Shown here: piece by piece, positions 28,715 through 36,622 of the stretch
How the letters are laid out: every line of letters starts with the position of its first letter
How positions within the stretch are numbered: position 1 is the first letter of the stretch
Source: a virus
Virus record (IMG/VR): IMGVR_UViG_3300010391_000161
Location: 1 to 36,622 of that record
Strand: one strand, 5' to 3'
Length of the DNA stretch: 36,622 bases
Position numbers and translations under genes: made by a program
The notes under the pieces: generated by a model
The model's input: only the letters and a program-made list of their open reading frames with translations
The model's database searches: none
What the model was told of the DNA's origin: nothing

Positions 28715-30369
28715 TCGTCCGCGAGCTCATCGCGATGTTCGGGTTTCAGGTCGACAAGAAGTCGGAGACCTCCGTCGAGTCATCCGTCCAGGGCATCATC
28801 AAGGGCGCGAAGCTTTTAGGCACGGCGCTCGTCGCCGGCGCGATCACGAAGGGCATCTTCGATCTGGTCGAGGGCACCGCCGAGATGGCCGACAACCTGG
28901 GCGCCACCGCGCAGAAGCTCGGCGTCGGGGCTCAGGCTCTCCAGGCGCTCCACTTCGCAGGCAAGCTCGCCAACGTCTCGAACGAGGAGCTCAACACCGG
29001 CCTTCGCACGCTCGCGAAAAACGCTTTCGAGGCCGGGACGGGCAACAAAGAGGCGGGCGAGAGCTTCAAGCGGCTGGGCGTCAACGTCCGCGGCGCCAAC
29101 GGGCAGCTCAAGCCCGTCGACACGCTCATGACCGAGCTCGGCGACCGCTTCAAGAACCTCGGCAGCGATACCGAGCGGGTAGCTGTGGCGCAAAAGCTGT
29201 TCGGCCGCAGCGGCGCCGCTTTGCTCCCTCTGCTCACGCAGGGCTCCGCAGCCATCGCGGCGCAGCGCAAGGAGCTCGAAGACCTCGGCGGCGTGATTGA
29301 CGACGAGCTCATCGAGCAGGGCGATCGCTTCACCGACAACCAAGACAAGATGCGGACGGCCGTGCAGGGCCTCAAGAACGTCGTCGCTAAGGCGCTCCTG
29401 CCGGTCTTCAACGAGTCGGTCGAGGCGACGCTCGAGTGGTTCAAGGCCAATCGCGAGATCATCCGTCAGAACCTCGTAGCGTTCCTCGAGAAGGCCATCG
29501 CAGCGTTCGGGCGCATCAAGCGGTTCATCGTCGACGTGATCGACACGGTCTTTGAGTGGGTCCGATCGCTCAGCCCCGTGCAGAGCGCCCTACTCAAGGT
29601 CGCGGCCGTCGCCGCCGGGCTTGCGCTTCTCTTAGCGCTGCCGGGAGGCGCGCTCATCCTGCTCGGGATCCTCGTCGGGCTCCTCATCGACGATTTCCAG
29701 ACGTGGCGCGAGGGTGGCAAGTCGGTCATCGGCGACCTCATCGGCTCGCTCGACGAGCTCCAGATGCAGTTCCCCACCCTCTCGGCGGTCGTGCAGACCA
29801 TCGGCGCGACGTTCGGGACCGTCCTTCAGGGCATGCAGGATACTTTGTTCTCCTGGATCCAGTTCTTCATCGACATCTTCACGGTCGGCCCGGTGAAAGC
29901 GGTCGAGAACTTCGCCAACAACACGCTCATGATCATCGGCGACCTGTTCGGAGTCGACCTCGTCGGCGCCGTGCACGGCTTCATCAACGAAGCTGGAGCC
30001 GCTATCGCCGGCTTCTGGCGCTCGATCGTCGCCGGCGCCAAAGCTGTCGGCAGCGCTGTGCTCGAAGCTCTCAAGTTTGCCTTCGAGAACAGCCCGATCG
30101 GTCTCGCGCTCAAGGGCAGCAAGGCGCTCGCCGGCGCGGTGAGCGGTCTCTTCGGCGGCGAAGCTGCCGCAGCGCCGACGGCCGCGGGGCGGCCTGGAGT
30201 CGGAGGGGCATCCAGCGAGCAGACCAACAACATCGACATCTCGGTCAACGCGCAGGGACAGACCAACGATGAGGTCGGACTCGCTATCGGTCGGCAGGTC
30301 GAGCTTGTGCTCGAGCGCCAGAACCGCGACGCAATGGGGGCCTTGACGACGGCCGCCCCAGCGCTGTGA
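28711..30369 (+). CDS. tape measure protein
   Basis: 552 aa. It sets tail length and is ejected with the DNA. N-terminal helices (EMADNLGATAQKLGVGAQAL, AQKLFGRSGAALLPLL) are typical of phage tape measure proteins. A central hydrophobic stretch (LLKVAAVAAGLALLLALPGG, then ILLGILVGLLIDDF) would form two membrane segments, as usual in this family. The C-terminus is Ala/Gly-rich and ends in a short strand region. It is short for a tape measure, which implies a short tail. The ATG overlaps the chaperone extension stop. Confidence 0.88.
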   Translation: MIVRELIAMFGFQVDKKSETSVESSVQGIIKGAKLLGTALVAGAITKGIFDLVEGTAEMADNLGATAQKLGVGAQALQALHFAGKLANVSNEELNTGLRTLAKNAFEAGTGNKEAGESFKRLGVNVRGANGQLKPVDTLMTELGDRFKNLGSDTERVAVAQKLFGRSGAALLPLLTQGSAAIAAQRKELEDLGGVIDDELIEQGDRFTDNQDKMRTAVQGLKNVVAKALLPVFNESVEATLEWFKANREIIRQNLVAFLEKAIAAFGRIKRFIVDVIDTVFEWVRSLSPVQSALLKVAAVAAGLALLLALPGGALILLGILVGLLIDDFQTWREGGKSVIGDLIGSLDELQMQFPTLSAVVQTIGATFGTVLQGMQDTLFSWIQFFIDIFTVGPVKAVENFANNTLMIIGDLFGVDLVGAVHGFINEAGAAIAGFWRSIVAGAKAVGSAVLEALKFAFENSPIGLALKGSKALAGAVSGLFGGEAAAAPTAAGRPGVGGASSEQTNNIDISVNAQGQTNDEVGLAIGRQVELVLERQNRDAMGALTTAAPAL

Positions 30370-30377
30370 GGTGACGC

Positions 30378-30980
30378 ATGGCACTCTTGCTCACCAAACA
30401 AGTCGTCGTCATCGAGAGCCTCTTTCCGATCACGACGGTCATCCAGCTCGAGGCGTCGATCTCCGAGACGCACCGCCGCGCGGCCGACCTCACCGAGCAT
30501 CCGGTCGAGTTCGGATCGGACGTCACCGACCACATTCGCTTCCGCGCACGGGAGCTCGACATCACGGGCATCATCTCGAATACGCCCATCCAGCTCCTTG
30601 CATCGTTGACGCGCCTGCCCTCCGTGCCGGCCGGAGATCCAGGCTCGCGCGCCGAGGACGCTTTCCAAGAGCTCGAAGACATCATGGAGGCGGGCTCGCT
30701 CTGCACGATTGCCACGACGCTCAAGACCTACACCGACATGGCGCTTGTTGCGCTCGCGACCCCGCGCGACGCGCAGCGAGGCAACATCGCCGAGCTTCAA
30801 ATGACGTGGCGGGAGGTGCGCTTTGCCGAGACGCTCAAGGTCGCCGCCCCTACTCCCATGTCTCCCGTGAAGTCCATCACCGCGGAGCTCGGCAAGCAGA
30901 GCGCCAACGCGGCCAAAGCCGCTTCGGCAGCTGATTCTTCCTCCACGCTGAAATCAATCGCGGGAGCGCTGGGAAGATAA
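30378..30980 (+). CDS. Dit-like distal tail protein
   Basis: 200 aa. The segment VIESLFPITTVIQLEASISE and DHIRFRARELDITGIISNTP matches the Dit-like N-terminal domain of phages with Mu/Pam3-type baseplates, where it links the tube to the baseplate hub. The C-terminus is an Ala/Ser/Lys-rich tail. It follows the tape measure, as expected. Confidence 0.75.
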   Translation: MALLLTKQVVVIESLFPITTVIQLEASISETHRRAADLTEHPVEFGSDVTDHIRFRARELDITGIISNTPIQLLASLTRLPSVPAGDPGSRAEDAFQELEDIMEAGSLCTIATTLKTYTDMALVALATPRDAQRGNIAELQMTWREVRFAETLKVAAPTPMSPVKSITAELGKQSANAAKAASAADSSSTLKSIAGALGR

Positions 30981-30981
30981 C

Positions 30982-31317
30982 ATGGCCACCGTCCAGATCC
31001 CCACGCGCATCGATCTCGGCATCTACCGCATGACGGTGGACCTCGACGGCGCCAGCTTCATCCTTCGGTTCGTCTTCAACGAGCGCGAGGGCTTCTGGTA
31101 CTTCGATCTCGCCGACGTGGACGCCCTGCCGATCCGCTCGGGCATTAAGGTCGTCACGGGTTTCTCGCTCACCCGGCTCATCCGAGATAGGCGGCGTCCG
31201 CCCGGCGAGATCACGGTCATCGACACCACCGGCAGAGACCGCGAGGCGGAGCTCGACAATCTCGGCGACGAGATCCTCATGAATTACACCGAGGCGGCCG
31301 ACGTGCCTGCGGAGTGA
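30982..31317 (+). CDS. baseplate plug protein (Pam3 gp18-like)
   Basis: 111 aa. A small beta-rich protein (LGIYRMTVDLDGASFILRFV, EGFWYFDLADVDALPIRSGI) corresponding to the plug domain described in the cyanophage Pam3 baseplate. It sits between the Dit-like and hub genes, the same order as in those phages. The start ATG follows the upstream stop by one base. Confidence 0.72.
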   Translation: MATVQIPTRIDLGIYRMTVDLDGASFILRFVFNEREGFWYFDLADVDALPIRSGIKVVTGFSLTRLIRDRRRPPGEITVIDTTGRDREAELDNLGDEILMNYTEAADVPAE

Positions 31318-31320
31318 CCC

Positions 31321-32163
31321 GTGGGAGCCCTCCTCAATCGGCAGTTCGCGCTTAACATCGGCGGTGTCGGCATCGCCACGTCGATCGTTGACCCGACGCG
31401 CATCCACTCGACCCTGCGCGTGGCGTTTCGCATCGAGCGCACATCGCAAAAAGAGCCGAATCCTGGCGAGGTCACGATCTGGAACCTCGCCAAGGACAGC
31501 CGCACGCTCATCGAGTCGGCCAAGCTGCCGCTCGCTTTGTCGGTAGGCTACTCGGGCTTCCTCTTTCAGATCTACTCGGGCGATCTGACGTATGCGGCTT
31601 CGCAGAAGCAGGGCGTAGACTGGGTCACGAAGATCCAACTCGGCGACGGGGCCAAGCAGTTCAAGTCGGCCCGCATCAACACCTCGCTGGCCGCCGCCAC
31701 CCCGCTCTCAGCCGCCATCCAAGCGGCATCCGCGGCCCTCGCTGTGCTGCCGGGCAACATCGGGACGCACCTTTCGAACATCAGGCCGGGCGCTCCGCAG
31801 GCATTTCCGAAGGGCATCGTGCTTTCGGGCAAGGCCGAGGAGGTGCTCGACAAGCTGCTCAAGTCCGCCGGCTACGAATGGTCGATTCAGGACGGTCAGC
31901 TCCAGGTGCTCGCGCCGACCGAGCCCGCGCCTGGAGCAATGGCGCAGCTCTCAGCCGACAGTGGCCTTGTGGGCGCGCCCGAACGCAGCGACAAGGGAGC
32001 CGTCAAGGGGCGTTGCCTCATCCAACCGGACATCCTTCCGGGACGGCTCGTATCGATCGTCAGCTTCACCGTGACTGGCGTCTTCAAGGTCGAGCGCGTG
32101 GTGTTCTCGGGTGACTCTTGGGGACAGGACTGGTATCTTGACTTCGATTGTAGACCAATATAA
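31321..32163 (+). CDS. baseplate hub protein
   Basis: 280 aa. The N-terminus (RVAFRIERTSQKEPNPGEVT, IWNLAKDSR) and the LSVGYSGFLFQIYSGDLTYA segment are typical of the hub proteins of simple myovirus baseplates. The middle contains an Ala-rich helical part and the C-terminus ends in a beta domain (RLVSIVSFTVTGVFKVERVV). GTG 31321 is the likely start, three bases after the preceding stop. It is followed by a free-standing HNH gene. Confidence 0.78.
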   Translation: MGALLNRQFALNIGGVGIATSIVDPTRIHSTLRVAFRIERTSQKEPNPGEVTIWNLAKDSRTLIESAKLPLALSVGYSGFLFQIYSGDLTYAASQKQGVDWVTKIQLGDGAKQFKSARINTSLAAATPLSAAIQAASAALAVLPGNIGTHLSNIRPGAPQAFPKGIVLSGKAEEVLDKLLKSAGYEWSIQDGQLQVLAPTEPAPGAMAQLSADSGLVGAPERSDKGAVKGRCLIQPDILPGRLVSIVSFTVTGVFKVERVVFSGDSWGQDWYLDFDCRPI

Positions 32164-32172
32164 GCCCCGCGC

Positions 32173-32703
32173 ATGGTTCGTCACTATGTCCCCAACGGCA
32201 AGCCGTTTGGTCCTAAGCCCCTCCCGCTAGAAGCTCGTTTCTGGCGCTTCGTGAAGAAGGCTGGTCCAAACGAATGTTGGCTATGGCAAGGCGCGCGTCG
32301 AGGCCCGGGCTACGGGCAGCTCCGAGTCGGAAGCCTTCGAGATGGCTCACGGGCTGTGAAGCCAGCGCACCGCATCGCGTATCAACTTGCTACCGGAGAG
32401 ACGATAAAGTCGAGCGATTTCGTCTGTCACTCGTGTGACAATCCGCCGTGCTGCAACCCACGCCACCTGATCCTGGCAAATGCCGCTTGGAACACCGCAG
32501 ATATGCTCCGCAAGGATCGGCACTGGGTGAGTTCAAAGATCGGCGAGCGAAACGGGCGTGCGCGTTTGACAGCTCGCGATGTTCTACGACTTCGAACACT
32601 TCGCAGGAAAGGATCGACCCTGGTCGAATTAGCTTCTACCTTTTCGATCTCTCCCTCTCATGCTTCCAGAATCGCGACGCGCATCGCATGGAGCCATCTC
32701 TAG
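32173..32703 (+). CDS. free-standing HNH homing endonuclease
   Basis: 176 aa. The order ECWLWQGARRGPGYGQL, AHRIAYQLATG, VCHSCDNPPCCNPRHL, NTADM is the HNH_3-type core, with catalytic His and zinc Cys. The C-terminus (LTARDVLRLRTLRRKGSTLV) looks like a helix-turn-helix that would fix DNA specificity. In its first 77 codons only about 57% of third positions are G/C, far below the neighbours, so it is a recent arrival. It lies between hub and spike genes without disturbing either, the typical location of an intergenic homing gene. Confidence 0.88.
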   Translation: MVRHYVPNGKPFGPKPLPLEARFWRFVKKAGPNECWLWQGARRGPGYGQLRVGSLRDGSRAVKPAHRIAYQLATGETIKSSDFVCHSCDNPPCCNPRHLILANAAWNTADMLRKDRHWVSSKIGERNGRARLTARDVLRLRTLRRKGSTLVELASTFSISPSHASRIATRIAWSHL

Positions 32704-32712
32704 GAGCCCCGC

Positions 32713-33429
32713 ATGCCGCAGACGACGAAAGCCCAAAGCCGCACTCCGTCCCTCGCCGAGGTGCTGCGAGCCGCCATCGAATCCAAAATCGAGGGCCTGC
32801 ACGTCGCGCTGCCGGGCAAGATCGAGCTCTACGACCCCGTGACCCAGAAGGCGAACATCTCGCCCATGATCATCCGGCGCGTCGCCACGGTCGAGGGTGA
32901 GGAGCTCATCGAGCCGCTGCCCATCCTGACGGATGTGCCGATCGTCTTCCCGCGCTCGAACCAGTTCTTCATCTCGTTCCCGCTCATGCCCGGCGATCAC
33001 GTGCTGCTCGTCTTCAACGAGCGTTCCATCGACAACTTCGTGATCGGCCCGCCCGGCATCCCCGCCGACCCGCAAGACTTCCGCACGCACGACCTTTCGG
33101 ACGCGGTCGCCTTCCCGGGCTTCTGGCCGCTGGCGCGGGCGCTGCTCCAAGCTGACCCCGCCAACATGGTCCTCGGCGCCGACGCTGGCGGCATCCAGGT
33201 GCACCTAACGCCCATCGGCACGGTTGAGATCAAGCAAGGTGGCGGCGTAGCGACCTTCTCTCTGGCCATCGCTGAGAAGCTCCAGGCGCTCTACACCGCC
33301 GCGAAGGCTGCGTTCGACGGCCACACCCATGCGACCGGCGTCGGCCCCTCTGGGCCTCCGGTCCCCACGGCCATCTTCCCGCCGTGGGACGCGACCATCG
33401 CTTCGATCAAAGCCAAGATCCAGGATTGA
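32713..33429 (+). CDS. baseplate spike protein (Gp138-N/Mu gp45-like)
   Basis: 238 aa. The N-terminal OB-type domain (YDPVTQKANISPMIIRRV, FPLMPGDHVLLVFNERSIDN) matches Gp138-N spike proteins, which pierce the outer membrane. The C-terminal part (VLGADAGGIQVHLTPIGTVE) is the beta-helix type, followed by a helix and an HTH motif (His204, His206) within DGHTHATGVGPSGPP. HxH pairs bind iron at spike tips in related phages; whether this one does is inference. Confidence 0.8.
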   Translation: MPQTTKAQSRTPSLAEVLRAAIESKIEGLHVALPGKIELYDPVTQKANISPMIIRRVATVEGEELIEPLPILTDVPIVFPRSNQFFISFPLMPGDHVLLVFNERSIDNFVIGPPGIPADPQDFRTHDLSDAVAFPGFWPLARALLQADPANMVLGADAGGIQVHLTPIGTVEIKQGGGVATFSLAIAEKLQALYTAAKAAFDGHTHATGVGPSGPPVPTAIFPPWDATIASIKAKIQD

Positions 33430-33432
33430 CGC

Positions 33433-33915
33433 ATGCCGCTTACGCCCGCGTTGCTCGCCGCCGAGCTCGACACGCAGGTCCAGAACGCGGCGACGGAGCC
33501 TCCGGCGCGAGCTGCGCTGGCGCTCGCCTGGGCCAACTACTTCTACAACGCCACATCGAACGGCGTGCCCGTGACGCCAGGCTCTCTCGCCGGCGCTCAG
33601 GCCGCGATGGCCGCCGCGCTGACAGGCATGTCCGTATCGGGCGCCGGCGCCGCGGCCATCCAGGCGGGCATCACGGCCTTCTGGACCGCGATCGTCGGCA
33701 CGCCGCCCGCGATCTTCGCTGCGGCTACGGTCATCACCCCGCCGCCGACGCTCGGCGGCATCGCCGCGGCGCTGCCGCCCGTATTCGCCGCCAACACGAT
33801 GCCCGGCGTCACCAAGACCCAAGCTCTGAACGCGATCGCGATCGTGCTGCACGCGAACGGTGGGATCGGGAGCATAGCTACTTTCCCGGGGCCGGTCGTA
33901 GCGCCTATACTCTAG
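33433..33915 (+). CDS. hypothetical baseplate-associated protein
   Basis: 160 aa, very rich in Ala, Gly, Pro and Thr and mostly helical. I do not recognise it. It lies between the spike and the gp25-like wedge genes, where similar Ala-rich ORFs are found in related phages. It starts three bases after the spike stop. Probably a small structural or assembly protein. Confidence 0.55.
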   Translation: MPLTPALLAAELDTQVQNAATEPPARAALALAWANYFYNATSNGVPVTPGSLAGAQAAMAAALTGMSVSGAGAAAIQAGITAFWTAIVGTPPAIFAAATVITPPPTLGGIAAALPPVFAANTMPGVTKTQALNAIAIVLHANGGIGSIATFPGPVVAPIL

Positions 33916-33918
33916 GCC

Positions 33919-34281
33919 GTGGACATCGCGCTCGACTCGCTGACCGGAGATCTGCTCGTAGAGGGCGGAGACCTCCAGATCCTCGAAGGGGTCGACTCGA
34001 TCGAGCAGCACGTGGCCATTCGCTTGCAGTTCTTCCAGGGCGAGTGGTTTCTGGACACCCGCATCGGCATCCCCTACTTCACCAACATCTTGGTCAAAAA
34101 CCCCGACCTCGGCGCCGTGCGCTTCCTGCTTCGCAACGCGGTCGCCACGACGCCCGGCATCGACAAGATCGAGCGATTCGACTTGGCATTTGACGCCGCG
34201 GCCCGCAAGCTGAGCGTCGACTTCGAGGCTTCGACGGAAGAAGGCACGTTGACCTTCGACCGCGAGCTGATCCTAGTGTGA
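33919..34281 (+). CDS. baseplate wedge protein (gp25/gpW-like)
   Basis: 120 aa. The family pattern is clear: DIALDSLTGDLLVEGGDLQI, then IRLQFFQGEWFLDTRIGIPY and a helix with RFLLRNAVATTPGIDKIERF. Such proteins connect the sheath to the baseplate and are homologous to lysozyme-like gp25 of T4 without its catalysis. The GTG at 33919 is the likely start; the stop precedes the J gene by seven bases. Confidence 0.85.
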   Translation: MDIALDSLTGDLLVEGGDLQILEGVDSIEQHVAIRLQFFQGEWFLDTRIGIPYFTNILVKNPDLGAVRFLLRNAVATTPGIDKIERFDLAFDAAARKLSVDFEASTEEGTLTFDRELILV

Positions 34282-34288
34282 GGGCCAG

Positions 34289-35629
34289 ATGAGCAGCTTC
34301 GGAGTGACCCCAGAGGGGTTCAAGCAAAAAACGGTCCAGGATCTCAAGACCGAGATCGAGGACGCCGAGCGCGCTTCCTTCGGCTCTGGGGTCAATCTGC
34401 TCGCGACGTCGGTCTTCGGGCAGCTCAATGGCGTCTTCTCCAACCGCCTCGCCGAGCTCTGGGAGGTCGCGAACGCCGTCTACCGCGCGCTGTACCCGGA
34501 CAGCGCCACGGGAGAGGCGCTCGACAACGTGGCGGCCATCACGGGCGCGCTGCGGCTCGCTGCGGCCAAGAGCCAGGCGCCGAGCGTGATCTGCACGGGC
34601 ACCGCCGCTACCGCTCTCGCCGCAGGTCGCGTGCTGTCGGTTGTGGGCGCTGGCGATCGGTTCGTCTCAACCACCGCAGCGGTCCTGGCAGCCGCCACAG
34701 CTCGAGCGCCGTCTACGCCCTACGTCGTCGGCGACGTCCGATCCAATTCGGGCAATATCTACGTCGTCATCACGGCCGGCACTTCGAGCGCCGGCGCAGG
34801 TCCCAGCGGCACGAGCACCGACATCATCGACGGCACGGTTCACTGGCGCTTCGTCGGCACCGGCACCTCTTTCGCGCTCGTCAATTTCGAGTCCGAGGAG
34901 TTTGGCCCGATCAACGCGCCGGCCTTCACCCTGACCGTCATCGAGACGCCGGTAGCGGGCTGGAACGGGGCTGCGAACAGTCTGGACGCGGAGCTTGGGC
35001 GCGACGTTGAGAGCGACGCTGACTTCCGTGTGCGCCGCGAGGAGCTCCTGCGTTTAACGGGCTCGGCCACGCTCGAGGCCATCAGGTCCCACGTCCGCGC
35101 GATCGTGGGAGTACAGCAAGTGTTCGTCTTCGAGAACACGGGGCTCACGGTCGACGTCAACGGCCTGCCGGGCAAGAGCTTCGAGGTCGTCGTGGAGGGC
35201 GGGCTCAATCAGGATATCGCCGACACCATCTTTCTGCATAAGCCCGTCGGCATCGAGACCTTCGGCTCGGTCAGCGTGAACGTCGAAGACTCGCAGGGCT
35301 TTATGCACGCGACGGAGTTCAGCCGGCCAACCACCATCAACATGTGGGTCGACGTCACGGTGCAGGTCGACCCGCAGGTCTTCCCGGTCGACGGCATCGA
35401 TCAGGTGAAGCAGGCCATCGTCGATCTGGGCGACGCGCTCCAGATCGCAGACGACGTCATCATTCTCAAGTTCCGGTGCACACCTCTCGATAGCGTGGCG
35501 GGCGTGATCGACGTGCCCGTTATCAAGATCGAGGACACCTTCCCGCCGCTCAACACCGCCAACATCATCGTTGCGCTGCGCGAGCTCGCAGTCTTCGACA
35601 CCTCGCGAATCACCGTGACGGTGATCTAG
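34289..35629 (+). CDS. baseplate J-like protein with inserted surface module
   Basis: 446 aa. It forms the ring of the baseplate with the DUF2612-like protein. The N-terminus (TPEGFKQKTVQDLKTEIEDA, NRLAELWEVANAVYRALYP) and the middle (DFRVRREELLRLTGSATLEA, GVQQVFVFEN) match baseplate J proteins. Residues 140-190 (STPYVVGDVRSNSGNIYVV, then AGPSGT and DGTVHW) are the same module as in the sheath. Its insertion after the N-terminal domain suggests an exposed loop. The C-terminus is a beta domain. Confidence 0.88.
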   Translation: MSSFGVTPEGFKQKTVQDLKTEIEDAERASFGSGVNLLATSVFGQLNGVFSNRLAELWEVANAVYRALYPDSATGEALDNVAAITGALRLAAAKSQAPSVICTGTAATALAAGRVLSVVGAGDRFVSTTAAVLAAATARAPSTPYVVGDVRSNSGNIYVVITAGTSSAGAGPSGTSTDIIDGTVHWRFVGTGTSFALVNFESEEFGPINAPAFTLTVIETPVAGWNGAANSLDAELGRDVESDADFRVRREELLRLTGSATLEAIRSHVRAIVGVQQVFVFENTGLTVDVNGLPGKSFEVVVEGGLNQDIADTIFLHKPVGIETFGSVSVNVEDSQGFMHATEFSRPTTINMWVDVTVQVDPQVFPVDGIDQVKQAIVDLGDALQIADDVIILKFRCTPLDSVAGVIDVPVIKIEDTFPPLNTANIIVALRELAVFDTSRITVTVI

Positions 35630-35630
35630 C

Positions 35631-36368
35631 GTGGCCGGCTTGATCGAAAAGAGCACGCACCTCGAAGAGGCGCTGGCGCAGCTCGCCGAGCAGTTCAAGC
35701 GCAAGCCGAACGTCGAGGCGCTGCTCGCAGCGTTCGTGGCGCAGGTGCAGGAGCTCGAGGGCGTCCTCTTCGATCTCATGGAGGATCGGGCAATCGACAC
35801 AGCCGCCGGGATACAGCTCGACGGCCTGGGTATCATCATAAACGAAGAGCGCCAGGGGCGCGACGACTCCGCGTATCGTCAGGCTATTCGAGCGCGCGTT
35901 ATGCTCAACACTTCGAGCGGCACGCCCGAGGACATCATCGAGATCGCGCGCGCTGTGCTTGGCAACGTCGAGATCGAGATCATCGAGGCATATCCGGCTC
36001 ACTTCGACGCCATCGTCAACGATCCGGTCACGCCCGACCCGCCTGCCTGGCAGCCGTCGACTTCCTACGCTCTCAGTGACAAGCGATCGAGTTTCGGCAA
36101 CGTCTATGTGGTCGTGGTCGCTGGCACGTCCGCGGCCTCGGGAGGCCCCAGCGGCACGGGCGCGGGCATCGTCGACGGCACCGTGACCTGGAACTACTCG
36201 GGTCTGGGCGTGGGCGCTCGCGCGGCTACACTCGTGCTCTCTGGCAAACCCGCGGGGGTCAAGGGGATCATTCAATGGCACGAGGACGCCACCCCCTTTG
36301 CATTCGATACCGACCCGGAGGGCGCGGGCTTCGACGCGGGGGCCTTCGCGCAGGCGCACGACTTCTGA
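35631..36368 (+). CDS. DUF2612-like baseplate protein with the same inserted module
   Basis: 245 aa. IQLDGLGIIINEERQGRDDS and AYRQAIRARVMLNTSSGTPE are typical of DUF2612/Mu gp48-like tail proteins that sit between baseplate J and the tail fibre. Residues 140-192 hold the module shared with sheath and J (WQPSTSYALSDKRSSFGNVY, GPSGT, DGTVTW). The GTG start follows the J stop by one base. Confidence 0.8.
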   Translation: MAGLIEKSTHLEEALAQLAEQFKRKPNVEALLAAFVAQVQELEGVLFDLMEDRAIDTAAGIQLDGLGIIINEERQGRDDSAYRQAIRARVMLNTSSGTPEDIIEIARAVLGNVEIEIIEAYPAHFDAIVNDPVTPDPPAWQPSTSYALSDKRSSFGNVYVVVVAGTSAASGGPSGTGAGIVDGTVTWNYSGLGVGARAATLVLSGKPAGVKGIIQWHEDATPFAFDTDPEGAGFDAGAFAQAHDF

Positions 36369-36383
36369 TAGAGGGGAACACCA

Positions 36384-36622
36384 ATGCCAGCGAGTTTCAG
36401 CAAGCCGACAGAGATCCCGCGATGGGCCGATACCGGTACCGTCGTCGTCCCCTCTGAGGCAAAAAAGGACTCCGGGTGGCTGACGCTCGAGAAGCCACCA
36501 GCCTCGTTCTTCAACTGGCTGCACAACCGCGGTGGGCAGTGGTTCAAGTGGCTGAACGAACGAATGTTCGATGGCGCGACGGCCGATGACTTCAAGATAG
36601 TCGCGATCACGGGCACGACGAC
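36384..36622 (+). CDS. tail fibre protein, N-terminal part (runs off the right edge)
   Basis: At least 79 residues. GAGGGG precedes the ATG. The start (IPRWADTGTVVVPSEAKKDS, then WLTLEKPPASFFNWLHNRGG and WFKWLNERMFDG) is the usual N-terminal baseplate-attachment segment of phage tail fibres, with the typical PPASFFNWL and FKWL motifs. The receptor-binding part lies beyond the window. Confidence 0.75.
   Translation, partial: MPASFSKPTEIPRWADTGTVVVPSEAKKDSGWLTLEKPPASFFNWLHNRGGQWFKWLNERMFDGATADDFKIVAITGTT

Noticed and set aside
1-36622. CRISPR arrays, tRNA or rRNA genes, integrase, transposase, attachment sites
   Set aside because: None seen on reading. Repeats are short and tandem without spacer structure, and no integrase or transposase motif is present.

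Overview
The window is one contiguous piece of a contractile-tailed (myovirus-type) bacteriophage or prophage genome with a GC-rich coding style. In ordinary phage genes about nine codons in ten end in G or C where I counted. No host gene, integrase, tRNA, rRNA or CRISPR array was seen, so the host cannot be fixed. A GC-rich proteobacterial or myxococcal host is only a guess. The window cuts into the phage at both ends: a nuclease gene on the left and a tail-fibre gene on the right.

Left arm, minus strand (1-6613): a tightly overlapped early/replication operon read right to left. It starts with a small protein of unknown role and a large primase-helicase. Several small ORFs follow, most joined by ATGA or GTGA stop/start overlaps, two of them with zinc-type cysteine pairs. 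Then come a phage adenine-N6 methyltransferase, two more small genes, and a Cas4/RecB-like PD-(D/E)XK nuclease that leaves the window. A 386-bp divergent region (6614-6999) holds an AT-rich tract, ten GATC sites in about 240 bp within TGATCCA-like repeats, a 47-bp alternating purine-pyrimidine tract, a perfect TATAAT box and a perfect 14-bp inverted repeat. It is the best candidate for the origin and/or the control region.

Right arm, plus strand (7000-36622): a ParB-like protein, a cytosine-C5 methyltransferase and a ParB-fused DPPY methyltransferase. Next comes the packaging and head block: TerS, TerL, portal (Mu gp29/DUF935-like), MuF/SPP1 gp7-like protein, a 1255-aa multi-enzyme fusion ending in an XkdF-like protease, scaffold-like protein, decoration-like protein and major capsid. 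Connectors follow, then the contractile tail: sheath, tube, tail assembly chaperone with a -1 frameshift site, tape measure, Dit-like protein, Pam3-type plug, hub, spike, gp25-like wedge, baseplate J, a DUF2612-like protein and the tail fibre. Lysis genes are not in the window.

The most striking feature is that TerL, portal and MuF each carry an intein at a conserved site, and each intein is paired with a different homing endonuclease family in a different coding geometry. TerL has an HNH/zinc-cluster nuclease in the +1 frame of the intein. Portal has a classical in-frame LAGLIDADG nuclease in a class 3 (Ala1, Trp-Cys-Thr) intein. MuF has a Vsr-like (EDxHD) nuclease on the opposite strand, fully inside the intein. 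A fourth, free-standing HNH gene sits in the baseplate block. Other notable points are the 1255-aa fusion (2H phosphoesterase, nucleotidyltransferase, uracil-DNA-glycosylase-like, LigD-phosphoesterase-like and protease segments), a surface module of about 52 residues shared by three tail proteins, a one-base frameshift in the tail-tube gene, and a strong hairpin that buries the start codon after the capsid gene.
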